42,934 nt of DNA, from contig CAYTSW010000008.1 of the NCBI GenBank assembly GCA_964440605.1, positions 1 to 42,934 of the forward strand, given 5' to 3'. Below the pieces are notes generated by a model that saw only the letters and a program-made list of their open reading frames with translations, had not been told where the DNA came from and searched no databases. Shown piece by piece: positions 31,674 through 39,301 of the stretch. The translations under genes and the position numbers were made by a program. Positions within the stretch are counted from its first letter, which is position 1, and each line of letters starts with the position of its first letter. The stretch is from CAYTSW01 sp964440605 (GTDB lineage Bacteria > Planctomycetota > Phycisphaerae > Phycisphaerales > UBA1924).

Positions 31674-32301
31674 GTGCCCGATCCGACGCGACGCAAACCC
31701 GCCCGACTCCTCGTGGTTCTGCCGAGCTGGATCGGCGACGCGGTCATGGCCACGCCCACACTCCGATTGCTCCGTGAGCTGCTGCCCGGATCGTTCATCG
31801 GCGGGCTGTGCCGACCCGGCATCGACGACGTCCTCGCGGGCTCGGACCTGCTCGACGAGTTGCACGTGGGGCGCTCCAGCGGCGTGATGGGCCCGAAACG
31901 CCTCGCGCAGAAGCTCCGGCCCCGTCGGTACGACGCGGCCCTCCTCCTGACGGGGTCGTTCTCGACCGCGCTCATCACTCGCATCGCGGGCATCCCTGAG
32001 CGCGTGGGCTACGAGCGGGATGCCCGCTCGCTGCTGCTGACCGACGGCATCGAGCCGCCCCGCCGACGCGACACCGAGCCCTACAGCCGATCTCGCACCA
32101 ACCCCTCGGCGTTCGCACCGCTCCCGGCCTGCGACTACTATCACGCCCTCGCCGCTCACTTCCTCAGGTCCCGCGGGCTCGAGGCCGGGCCGCCCGGCCC
32201 GCTCGAACTGACGCTCACCTACGACCAGCGCGAGGAGGCCGACGAGGTCCTGACCCGGGGCGGCCTCGATCCCCATGAGCGGCCCCGGTTTGCCCTGCTC
32301 A
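31674..32301 (+). CDS. ADP-heptose:LPS heptosyltransferase, GT9 family (3' part lost in gap 2)
   Basis: 209 codons are readable from GTG 31674 before the N run. The N-terminal Rossmann half of a GT9 heptosyltransferase is clear: LLVVLPSWIGDAVMATPTLR (GDxxMxTP-type motif), RPGIDDVLAGSDLLDEL, YDAALLLTGSFSTALITRIA, GIPERVGYERDARSLLLTD. The enzyme transfers heptose from ADP-heptose to the inner lipopolysaccharide core at the cytoplasmic face. Family members have about 330-360 residues, so roughly 130-150 codons are missing. That is more than the 100 N would hold, so the gap is larger than drawn, or the gene ends outside this locus. It fits with the GmhB-like phosphatase gene upstream. Confidence 0.88.
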
Positions 32302-32401
32302 NNNNNNNNNNNNNNNNNNNNNNNNNNNNNNNNNNNNNNNNNNNNNNNNNNNNNNNNNNNNNNNNNNNNNNNNNNNNNNNNNNNNNNNNNNNNNNNNNNN
32401 N
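32302..32401. other. assembly gap (100 N) inside the heptosyltransferase gene
   Basis: Exactly 100 N. The flanks share no repeat. The missing gene part implies more than 100 bp is absent, so adjacency of the peroxidase genes to this locus rests on scaffolding alone. Confidence 0.98.
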
Positions 32402-32424
32402 CCCCGAGAAAGGATGACGCGTTC

Positions 32425-34350
32425 ATGTCGCATTCGCTACCACAGACCCTGGCGTTGACAGGCGTTGCGCTCGCCGCCCTGGCGCTGCCCGCGATGGTCG
32501 CGGCCCAACAGAAAGCGCCGACCAAGCCCGAGGCGCTCAAAGAGCGTCGCTCGTCGCTCGTCCAACGCGCCAAGCGGGTCAACGAGCGCCTCGAGGTGCC
32601 GTCGGACCTCGCTCGTGGCATCCCGTTCACGCCGGCGCAGTTTCCGCTCGAGTTTCGCGCGATCGACAACCTGAACAACAACCCCATCGACCCGACGCGC
32701 GGCGCGACCGGCAACGAGCACCTGCGGCTTGCGCCCAACGCCTACGCCGACGGTGTTTCCGCCCCCGCGCGACCCGACGGCCCGAACCCGCGCACCGTCT
32801 CCAACGTCATCCACAGCCAGGACGAGCTGACGCCCAACGAGGACCGAGCCTCGGACTACCTCTGGCAGTGGGGCCAGTTCCTCGATCACGACATCAATGA
32901 AACGCCCTTCGCCGCCCCCCGAGAAATCTTCGATCTCGAGATCCCCGCGGGCGACCCGTGGTTCGACCCCTTCGGCTCGGGCGCCGCCAGCCTCCCCATC
33001 GACCGCTCGGGCTACAACATCGTCGACGGCGTGCGCGAGCAGGTGAACGTCATCACCTCCTACATCGACGCCTCCAACGTCTATGGCTCGGAACACGAAC
33101 GCGAGCACTTCCTGCGCACGAACGACGGCACCGGGCGCCTCAAGATGGATGAGAACGGCCTGCTGCCACTCAACGTCGAGGGCCTGCCCAACGCCGAGGA
33201 CGTGCTGCCCGGCGCGCCGCCGCAGACCTTCGATGTCTTCATCGCGGGTGACGCGCGCGTGAACGAGCAGATCGCGCTCACCGCGATGCACACCCTCTGG
33301 GTGCGCGAGCACAACTACTGGGCCGACCGCATCCGCGACCTGCGCCCCAACCTCTCGGGCGACGGCGTCTACCAGCGTGCCCGCGCCATCGTCGCCGCCG
33401 AGATGCAGGTGATCACCTACAACGAGTTCCTGCCACTGCTGCTGGGCGAGAACGCGCTCCCGGCCTATGAGGGCTACGACCCCACGGTCGACGCCTCGAT
33501 CGCCAACGAGTTCACGACCGCCGCCTATCGCGTCGGCCACACCATGCTCTCGCCCGAGATCCTGCTTCTCGACGGGAACCTCGAGCCCACCGAACGCGGC
33601 TCGATCGCCCTGCGCGACATGTTCTTCACCAACGACACCTTCCGCGAGATCGGCCTCGACCCCATCCTCCGCGGCCTCGCGCGCAAACGCGCGCAGACCA
33701 TCGACCATCTCGTGATCGACGACGTGCGTAACTTCCTCTTCGGACCTCCCGGCGCCGGCGGGTTCGACCTCGTCTCGCTCAACCTCCAACGCGCACGCGA
33801 CCACGGCATCGCTTCCTACAACGACATCCGCCAGGCCTACGGCCTGCCCCGCGCCCAGACCTTCCTCGACATCAACCCTGACCCGCAGGTGGCGCTGCGC
33901 TTCGCGTCGGTCTACGCCAGCATCGATGACGTCGACCCCTGGTCGGGCATGATCGCCGAGCCGCACGTCGATGACGCGCTCGTCGGCCAGACCCTCCGCA
34001 CCGTGCTGGCGGACCAGTTCACGCGCCTGCGCGACGGCGACCGCTTCTGGTACCAGAGCTACCTGCCCCGCAACCTGCGCAACCTCGTCGAACGCCAGTC
34101 GCTGGCCAAGGTGATCCGGCGCAACACCGGCATCGGCGACGAGCTCCAAGACGACGCCTTCCGCGTGCCCGAGGAGGGCGCGGCATGCGTCGGCGACCTC
34201 GACGGCAACGGCGTCGTCAACTTCTTCGACTTCGTCGTCTTCGCCGCGGCCTACGGCACCGGAGACGCCCTGGCCGACCTCAACGGCGACGGCGCGGTCG
34301 ACCCCGCCGACTTCCTCGCGTTCGTGACGGCCTACTTCGAAGGATGCTGA
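32425..34350 (+). CDS. secreted animal-type heme peroxidase with dockerin-like tail, copy 1
   Basis: Product of 641 residues. The signal peptide covers 1-27 (LALTGVALAALALPAMVAAQ). The peroxidase domain (PF03098 type) runs from about 70 to 590. Its marks are the distal D154/H155 in WQWGQFLDHDINETP, the Arg-containing LWVREHNYWADRI, the proximal H372 in YRVGHTML, and RDHGIASYNDIRQAYGLPRA. It should bind covalent or tight heme and oxidise halide or organic substrates outside the cytoplasm. The last 55 residues hold two calcium-loop units (GDLDGNGVVNFFDFVVFAAA and ADLNGDGAVDPADFLAFV). The start is fixed by GAGAAAGGAT nine bases before ATG 32425, a leader shared with copy 2; the longer frame starts inside the N run. 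Confidence 0.94.
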   Translation: MSHSLPQTLALTGVALAALALPAMVAAQQKAPTKPEALKERRSSLVQRAKRVNERLEVPSDLARGIPFTPAQFPLEFRAIDNLNNNPIDPTRGATGNEHLRLAPNAYADGVSAPARPDGPNPRTVSNVIHSQDELTPNEDRASDYLWQWGQFLDHDINETPFAAPREIFDLEIPAGDPWFDPFGSGAASLPIDRSGYNIVDGVREQVNVITSYIDASNVYGSEHEREHFLRTNDGTGRLKMDENGLLPLNVEGLPNAEDVLPGAPPQTFDVFIAGDARVNEQIALTAMHTLWVREHNYWADRIRDLRPNLSGDGVYQRARAIVAAEMQVITYNEFLPLLLGENALPAYEGYDPTVDASIANEFTTAAYRVGHTMLSPEILLLDGNLEPTERGSIALRDMFFTNDTFREIGLDPILRGLARKRAQTIDHLVIDDVRNFLFGPPGAGGFDLVSLNLQRARDHGIASYNDIRQAYGLPRAQTFLDINPDPQVALRFASVYASIDDVDPWSGMIAEPHVDDALVGQTLRTVLADQFTRLRDGDRFWYQSYLPRNLRNLVERQSLAKVIRRNTGIGDELQDDAFRVPEEGAACVGDLDGNGVVNFFDFVVFAAAYGTGDALADLNGDGAVDPADFLAFVTAYFEGC

Positions 34351-34749
34351 CCCGGGCGGCTCCCGGAGGAGGAGCCGCTCAGCGTAGCCAGTTCTTTGCC
34401 GCCGCCCGACGATCCATCTTGATCGTCGGGCGGTTGTCGTTGGAACGTGCGATCCGACGTTCCACCGGTCGGCGTGTAAATCTGGGCAAGTCGATACGGG
34501 AATATGGGTAGATCCGAACCCGCGCAGGCCGAAGACCACGCGGATTTGCGGCGGCTCGTGCTTCCCAAACCCAGTACTTCACGTATCTTTCACGTGTCCC
34601 CATGACCGGCGGTCGGCGTTATCGCCCCGGACGCGGAGGACGTCGGTTTGATCGACGTCGGCGCACAGCATCGGGCGGGACCGTTGGGAGACGGGCCCTC
34701 CGACTCGGTTGCTGCAAAGCGACCGAGCATGAGAAAGGATCTCGCAGAG
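34351..34749. other. spacer between the tandem peroxidase genes
   Basis: No gene in these 399 bp. It holds the hairpin at 34402-34433 and, at its end, the GAGAAAGGAT ribosome binding region shared with copy 1. TTG 34648 and ATG 34729 are in-frame upstream starts for copy 2, but lack the leader match and push the signal peptide inward. Confidence 0.45.
34402..34433 (+). terminator. hairpin terminator after peroxidase copy 1
   Basis: Perfect 13-bp stem (CCGCCCGACGATC / GATCGTCGGGCGG) with 6-nt loop CATCTT, followed by TTGTCGTT. 51 nt past the stop; the T-run is imperfect. Confidence 0.7.
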
Positions 34750-36684
34750 ATGAAACGTTCCGCGTTCCGCCTGGTCGTCGCGGCTGGGCTCGTGACCGGT
34801 CTCGGCGTCCCGGCGATCGTCCTCGCGACGGGCAAGGGGGAGGATGGCAAGGCGTCGTCGCCTGACCGTGTGTCGTCACTCGTGCAGCGGTCCGTGCCCT
34901 CGGGCGACGACGCGCCGGTGACCAACGGGATCGACGCACAAGCGTTGGACTCCCGCAAGAGGACCGAGAAAGACCGCCTGATGCAGCCGGCGCGGTTCCC
35001 GCAGGAGTTCCGCACGATCACGGGCGTCGGCAATAACCCAATGAACCCGACGGCCGGCGCCGCGGGCACGCCCTTCATCCGCTACACCGAGCGTGCCTAC
35101 GAGGATGGCGTCAGCGCGCCCGCGGGCGCGGACCGCCCGAGCGCCCGCGCCGTCTCCAACGTCATCCACGCCCAGCTCGAGCCCACGCCGAGCGAAGACG
35201 GCCTGTCCGACCTCGTGTGGCAGTGGGGGCAGTTCCTCGACCACGACTTCACCGAAACGCCGGTCGCCAGCCCCGTCGAGCGCTTCGACATCGTCGTGCC
35301 CGCGGGCGACGCGTGGTTCGACCCCTTCAACACCGGAACCGCGTCGATCCCCCTCGACCGTTCGGGCTGGGCCGTCGTCGACGGCAAGCGCGAGCAGATC
35401 AACCTCATCACCGCCTTCATCGATGCCTCGAACGTCTACGGCTCGGACGACGTCCGCGCCGCGTTCCTGCGCACCAGCGACGGCACGGGACGCCTCAAGG
35501 TTTCTGAGAACGACTTCCTCCCGCTGAACACCGCCCAGCTCCCCAACGCGATGGGCAACGACCCCGACCGCTTCATCGCCGGCGACGCACGCGCGAGCGA
35601 GCAGATCGCCCTCGCCGCCATGCACACCCTCTGGGTCCGCGAGCACAACTACTGGGCCGATCGCATCCGCGCGCTCGCCCCCAACATGTCCGGCGAGCAG
35701 ATCTACCAACGCGCCCGCGCCATCGTCGCGGCCGAGATGCAGGTCATCACGTACAACGAGTTTCTTCCCGCCATCCTCGGGCCCGACCCGCTCCCGCCCT
35801 ACGAGGGCTACAACCCGAATGTGGATCCGACGATCGCCGCGGAGTTCTCAACGGCGGCCTTCCGCATCGGACACACGATGCTCGCGCCCGAAATCAGGCT
35901 CGTCGACTCCGACTTCAACCCCGTCGCCGGCGGCTCGATCGCCCTGCGCGACATGTTCTTCGACGATGACACCTTCCGCGCCATCGGCATGGAGCCGATC
36001 CTCCTCGGCATGGCGACCCAGCGCCAGCAGATCATCGACCAGTTCGTCGTCGATGACGTCCGCAACTTCCTCTTCGGGCCTCCCGGCGCGGGCGGGTTCG
36101 ACCTCGTCTCGCTCAACGTCCAGCGCGGGCGCGACCACGGCATCGGCTCCTACAACGACATCCGCGAGGCCATGGGCCTGCCCCGCGCCCAGACCTTCCT
36201 CGACATCAACCCCGATCCCAACGTCGCCATCAAGTTCGCCTCCGTCTACGCGGATATCGAACAGGTGGACGCCTGGCCCGGCCTGCTCGCCGAGCCCCCG
36301 GTCGCCGGTGGCCTCGTCGGCGAGACCATGCGCGCGGTGCTCGTGGACCAGTTCACGCGCCTGCGCGACGGCGACCGCTTCTGGTATCAGAGTTACCTCC
36401 CCCCGGGTCTGAGCAGCTTCGTCGAGCGCCAGTCGCTCGCGAGAGTGATCCGCCGCAACACCGAGATCGGCGATGAACTCCAGAACGACGCCTTCCGCGT
36501 CCCCGACGTCGTCGACACCTGCCCCGCGGACTTCACGGGTGATGGCGTCATCGACATCTTCGACTTCCTGCTCTTCTCAGGCGCCTACAGCCTCGGTAAT
36601 CCCGCCGCTGACCTGAACGGAGACGGCGTGGTGAACCGTCGCGACTTGCGCGCGTTCCTCGTGGCCTTCCTCACCGGTTGCTGA
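34750..36684 (+). CDS. secreted animal-type heme peroxidase with dockerin-like tail, copy 2
   Basis: Product of 644 residues, paralogous to copy 1 over its whole length. Signal peptide MKRSAFRLVVAAGLVTGLGV, cut near LAT/GK. The key residues are kept: D164/H165 in WQWGQFLDHDFTETP, LWVREHNYWADRI, H375 in FRIGHTML, and RDHGIGSYNDIREAMGLPRA. The tail has ADFTGDGVIDIFDFLLFSGA and ADLNGDGVVNRRDLRAFLVA, again a two-loop dockerin-like unit ending TGC. Copies differ most in the first 60 residues and the tail, so these are older duplicates and not a recent assembly artefact. The start at 34750 is set by GAGAAAGGAT plus nine bases, exactly as in copy 1. A hairpin at 36734-36756 ends the unit. Confidence 0.94.
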   Translation: MKRSAFRLVVAAGLVTGLGVPAIVLATGKGEDGKASSPDRVSSLVQRSVPSGDDAPVTNGIDAQALDSRKRTEKDRLMQPARFPQEFRTITGVGNNPMNPTAGAAGTPFIRYTERAYEDGVSAPAGADRPSARAVSNVIHAQLEPTPSEDGLSDLVWQWGQFLDHDFTETPVASPVERFDIVVPAGDAWFDPFNTGTASIPLDRSGWAVVDGKREQINLITAFIDASNVYGSDDVRAAFLRTSDGTGRLKVSENDFLPLNTAQLPNAMGNDPDRFIAGDARASEQIALAAMHTLWVREHNYWADRIRALAPNMSGEQIYQRARAIVAAEMQVITYNEFLPAILGPDPLPPYEGYNPNVDPTIAAEFSTAAFRIGHTMLAPEIRLVDSDFNPVAGGSIALRDMFFDDDTFRAIGMEPILLGMATQRQQIIDQFVVDDVRNFLFGPPGAGGFDLVSLNVQRGRDHGIGSYNDIREAMGLPRAQTFLDINPDPNVAIKFASVYADIEQVDAWPGLLAEPPVAGGLVGETMRAVLVDQFTRLRDGDRFWYQSYLPPGLSSFVERQSLARVIRRNTEIGDELQNDAFRVPDVVDTCPADFTGDGVIDIFDFLLFSGAYSLGNPAADLNGDGVVNRRDLRAFLVAFLTGC

Positions 36685-36733
36685 GCCACCCCGACGCTTA
36701 ACGCACCGACACGAATCGTCCCCAATCGCGACG

Positions 36734-36756
36734 CGCCGGGCCATTTCGGCCCGGCG
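36734..36756. terminator. bidirectional hairpin between convergent genes
   Basis: Perfect 9-bp stem CGCCGGGCC / GGCCCGGCG with loop ATTTC, followed on the plus strand by TTGTCGTTT. It lies between peroxidase copy 2 and the stop of the minus-strand MshEN-like gene. Confidence 0.65.
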
Positions 36757-36764
36757 TTGTCGTT

Positions 36765-37262
36765 TCAGGCGGCACCCTTGGCGATGCCCCGCTCGCACAG
36801 GTCGACCCATCGGCGCACGATGGCCTCCGCCCGGTCATCGAGCACGATGAAGCCGGACGCCAGGTCCATGCCGACCTCGAAAGGGATGGACTCGGCCTTC
36901 CCGATGCGCAGGGCGATGGTCGCCTCGATCCGTTGGCCCGCTTCCACGAGTTTGCCGCCGTCGAGGAGATTCTCGACGACCTCGTCGCGTCGGACCGCGT
37001 TGAGGTAGCGGATGCCGGTGCCGAGCGTCTGCCCGGCGCGGGAGAAGCGATTGGCGCACGCGCGGTCCACCGCCGCGACGATCGCGGGCTTGAGGACCGC
37101 ATCGAGCCAGGCGTGATCGATGGCGTTCGTGTCAGCGATCCCCATCGCCGCGAGGATGGCGCCCAGGCGCTCGCCGGTGCGTCGCTGGACGGTCTGGGCG
37201 CGCTGGAGCTCGTCGCGTGTGACGAGCCCGGCGTCGATCAGGATCTCCCCGAAGCTGCGCAT
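36765..37262 (-). CDS. MshEN/GspE N-terminal-like domain protein, probable c-di-GMP receptor
   Basis: Product of 165 residues. Residues 3-55 read SFGEILIDAGLVTRDELQRA, QTVQRRTGERLGAILAAMG, the pattern of the N-terminal domain of type II secretion/type IV pilus ATPases GspE/PilB. The RLGxxL element (32-37) is the repeated core of the MshEN c-di-GMP-binding motif. There is no ATPase domain: the remaining 100 residues (RIEATIALRIGKAESIPFEV and so on) are of unknown type. A stand-alone MshEN-like regulator is inferred. The neighbouring PilZ gene, 145 bp upstream on the same strand, supports a c-di-GMP link; PilM lies 4 kb away. No clear Shine-Dalgarno was found before ATG 37262. Confidence 0.72.
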   Translation of the reverse strand: MRSFGEILIDAGLVTRDELQRAQTVQRRTGERLGAILAAMGIADTNAIDHAWLDAVLKPAIVAAVDRACANRFSRAGQTLGTGIRYLNAVRRDEVVENLLDGGKLVEAGQRIEATIALRIGKAESIPFEVGMDLASGFIVLDDRAEAIVRRWVDLCERGIAKGAA

Positions 37263-37407
37263 GCCGAACCTGGCCGACCTCCGTGTACCCCAAGCCGCGC
37301 ACCACCCGTGTGCAACGGTCGCTTCGGCGACGGGCGGGCGGGACTTGATCGGGGGCGCGGAGTGCCGAGCGATTGCCCCGCTAGCGGGGGTGAACGCCGG
37401 CAGCGCG

Positions 37408-37797
37408 TCACGCCGCGCGGCTGACCCCCGCGTCCAGGAACATCTCCGGCCAGAGGCGACGCATCAAGGCTTCTTCGTCCTCCGTCGCGGCCTGATATTC
37501 GACGGCCACGCGGCACCAGCCGTCGTCGGCCGGCTCCATCGTGTAACAGATGCGTCCCGCCGCGAGCTCCCACTCGCGCCCATCCTCGCGAAAGTCCATG
37601 AGCAGCACGACGCGTTCGCCGATGGGCAGACGCCACGGCGCGAAGAAGCTGCACCCGGCCCGCGAGCGGTCGACCAGGCGTGTGGCGAAGCGTTCGAGAC
37701 GCCCGAGATGGCGCGTCACCACGCCTTCAGCGGGGAAAACTCCGGTCTCGCGTTGGGCGCTGCGTCGCTCGATGCGGCCCGTCGTGTCGTCGCTCAT
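37408..37797 (-). CDS. PilZ-domain protein, c-di-GMP receptor
   Basis: Product of 129 residues with GGGAG six bases before ATG 37797. Both PilZ ligand motifs are intact: RxxxR as RSAQR (12-16) and DxSxxG as DRSRAG (43-48), 27 residues apart. They are followed by the barrel strands LPIGERVVLLMDF, GRICYTMEPADDGWCRVAVE and a C-terminal helix (EDEEALMRRLWPEMFL). Such single-domain proteins bind cyclic di-GMP and change partner activity in motility, pili or envelope synthesis. The partner is not evident; the MshEN-like gene next door is the closest candidate. Confidence 0.82.
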   Translation of the reverse strand: MSDDTTGRIERRSAQRETGVFPAEGVVTRHLGRLERFATRLVDRSRAGCSFFAPWRLPIGERVVLLMDFREDGREWELAAGRICYTMEPADDGWCRVAVEYQAATEDEEALMRRLWPEMFLDAGVSRAA

Positions 37798-37947
37798 GCT
37801 GAACTCCCGATCCCGGCGTTGAACAAGGTCATCGGGAGAAGGACCGCGATTCTCCCCCTTCGACGCTGAGTAGACGGGACTTCCCTAGACACCCCGATCC
37901 GTCTGTAGCGCGGTAATCCCCCGCGCGGAGGACGCCCCGTCGGCCGA

Positions 37948-37953
37948 TATCCT
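37948..37953 (+). promoter_or_regulatory. candidate -10 hexamer for aroC (leaderless)
   Basis: TATCCT lies 6 nt before ATG 37960. The intervening CTCTCT is pyrimidine-only, so no Shine-Dalgarno exists. Confidence 0.45.
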
Positions 37954-37959
37954 CTCTCT

Positions 37960-39153
37960 ATGCCCGAACTCACGTATCACACCGCAGGGGAGTCGCACGG
38001 TCCCGCCTTGATCACGCTCATCCAGAGCGTGCCCGCCGGCGTCGACCTCGATCTTGACTTCATCAACAACGAGCTCCGCCGACGCCAGGGGGGGTACGGC
38101 CGCGGCGGGCGGCAGCGCATCGAGACCGACCGCGCCGAGTTCCTCTCGGGCGTCCGCCTCGGGCGGACGATCGGCTCGCCCATCGCCATCCGCATCGCCA
38201 ACAAGGACTCACGCCTGGACGACCTCGAACGCACGCCGCCTGTGCATCGGCCGCGCCCGGGGCACGCCGACCTCGCCGGGTCCATCAAGTGGCTCACGAA
38301 CGATTGCCGGGAGACGCTCGAACGCGCCAGCGCCCGCGAGACGGCGGCGCGCACCGTCGCCGGCGCCGTCGCGCGCTGCCTGCTCAAGACGATCGAGATC
38401 GAGGTCTTCGGCTTCGTTCGCACCATCGCGCAGGTGACCAGCGGGGTGCAGGTGATCCCCGATAACCACCAGACCATGCTCGAGGCCCGCGACGCCTCGG
38501 ACGTCTACTGCCCCGACCCCAAGGCGTCCGAAGCGATGCGCGAGGCGATCCGCCAGGCCAAGGTGGACAAGGACACCGTCGGCGGCATCGTCGAGGCCCA
38601 TGTCTTCAACTGCCCGATCGGGCTGGGGAGCTCGATGGACTGGCGCACCAAGCTCGATGCCCGCCTGGCGTACGCCGTCATGGGCATCCAAGCCTTCAAG
38701 GCGGTGGAGATCGGGATGGGGCGCGATTGCGCGCACCTGACGGGCTCTCAGGTTCACGACCCCATCGCCTTCGACGAAGACAAGCGGTACACCAACTCGC
38801 TGGGTTACACGCGCCCCTCCAACAACGCCGGCGGGCTCGAGGGCGGCATGACCAACGGCATGCCCGTCGTCGTCAAAGGCACCATGAAGCCCATCTCCAC
38901 GCTGTTGCGCGGCCTGCCCTCGGTCAACCTGCGCACGCAACAGCCCGAGCACTCGGACTACGAACGTTCGGACGTCTGCGCCGTGTCAGCCGCCAGCGTG
39001 GTCATGGAGAATGTCGTCGCTTTCGAAATTGCCCGAGCCGCGCTCGAGAAGTTCGGCGGCGACACGGTGACGGAGTTCATGGGGAACTGCGAGCGTTACT
39101 TGGAAACGGCCCGGACGCTGCCGGACCCGAGTGAGGGGACGGCGATCGCGTAA
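37960..39153 (+). CDS. aroC: chorismate synthase
   Basis: Product of 397 residues; converts 5-enolpyruvylshikimate 3-phosphate to chorismate with reduced FMN, the last shared step to aromatic amino acids. Family signatures are continuous: GESHGPALITLIQSVPAGVD (8-27), RRQGGYGRGGRQRIETD, RPRPGHADLAGSIKW, ERASARETAARTVAGA, MGIQAFKAVEIG, NNAGGLEGGMTNGMPVVVKG, MKPISTLLRGLPSVNL and RSDVCAVSAASVVMENVVAF. The length agrees with longer bacterial enzymes (360-400). The ATG lacks a ribosome binding site and sits 6 nt after TATCCT. Downstream is a cluster of short palindromic repeats. Confidence 0.97.
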   Translation: MPELTYHTAGESHGPALITLIQSVPAGVDLDLDFINNELRRRQGGYGRGGRQRIETDRAEFLSGVRLGRTIGSPIAIRIANKDSRLDDLERTPPVHRPRPGHADLAGSIKWLTNDCRETLERASARETAARTVAGAVARCLLKTIEIEVFGFVRTIAQVTSGVQVIPDNHQTMLEARDASDVYCPDPKASEAMREAIRQAKVDKDTVGGIVEAHVFNCPIGLGSSMDWRTKLDARLAYAVMGIQAFKAVEIGMGRDCAHLTGSQVHDPIAFDEDKRYTNSLGYTRPSNNAGGLEGGMTNGMPVVVKGTMKPISTLLRGLPSVNLRTQQPEHSDYERSDVCAVSAASVVMENVVAFEIARAALEKFGGDTVTEFMGNCERYLETARTLPDPSEGTAIA

Positions 39154-39163
39154 CACGGGCGGA

Positions 39164-39290
39164 CGTGCCACGGCTTGCTTGCAAGCCCTGCTCGGAGTGG
39201 TGCCTGCTCGAAGGGAATCACGGGTTGCAAGTAACCCGTGGCACGCGAGAGGGGGGAGGAACGGGTTACCAGAAACCCGTGGCACGCGAC
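39164..39290. repeat. cluster of short palindromic repeats between convergent aroC and the S1 gene
   Basis: Three hairpin units fill the spacer. Unit A (39172-39187): GGCTTG / CAAGCC. Unit B (39219-39240): CACGGGTT / AACCCGTG, loop GCAAGT. Unit C (39261-39280): ACGGGTT / AACCCGT, loop ACCAGA. B and C are both followed by GGCACGCGA, with a 41-nt period, and A is preceded by the inverted form CGTGCCACGG. They look like a REP-type element family and may act as bidirectional terminators. Confidence 0.75.
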
Positions 39291-39301
39291 CTGTCCCGGG
39301 C

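Noticed and set aside
32437..34539. Open frame of 700 codons antisense to peroxidase copy 1
   Set aside because: The plus strand encodes a full peroxidase with catalytic residues; the minus frame is Val/Asp/Gly/Glu-rich composition without a domain.
39164..39290. Palindromic repeats considered as a CRISPR array
   Set aside because: Only three units, different loops, no constant repeat of 24-40 bp with unique spacers, and no cas genes in the window.
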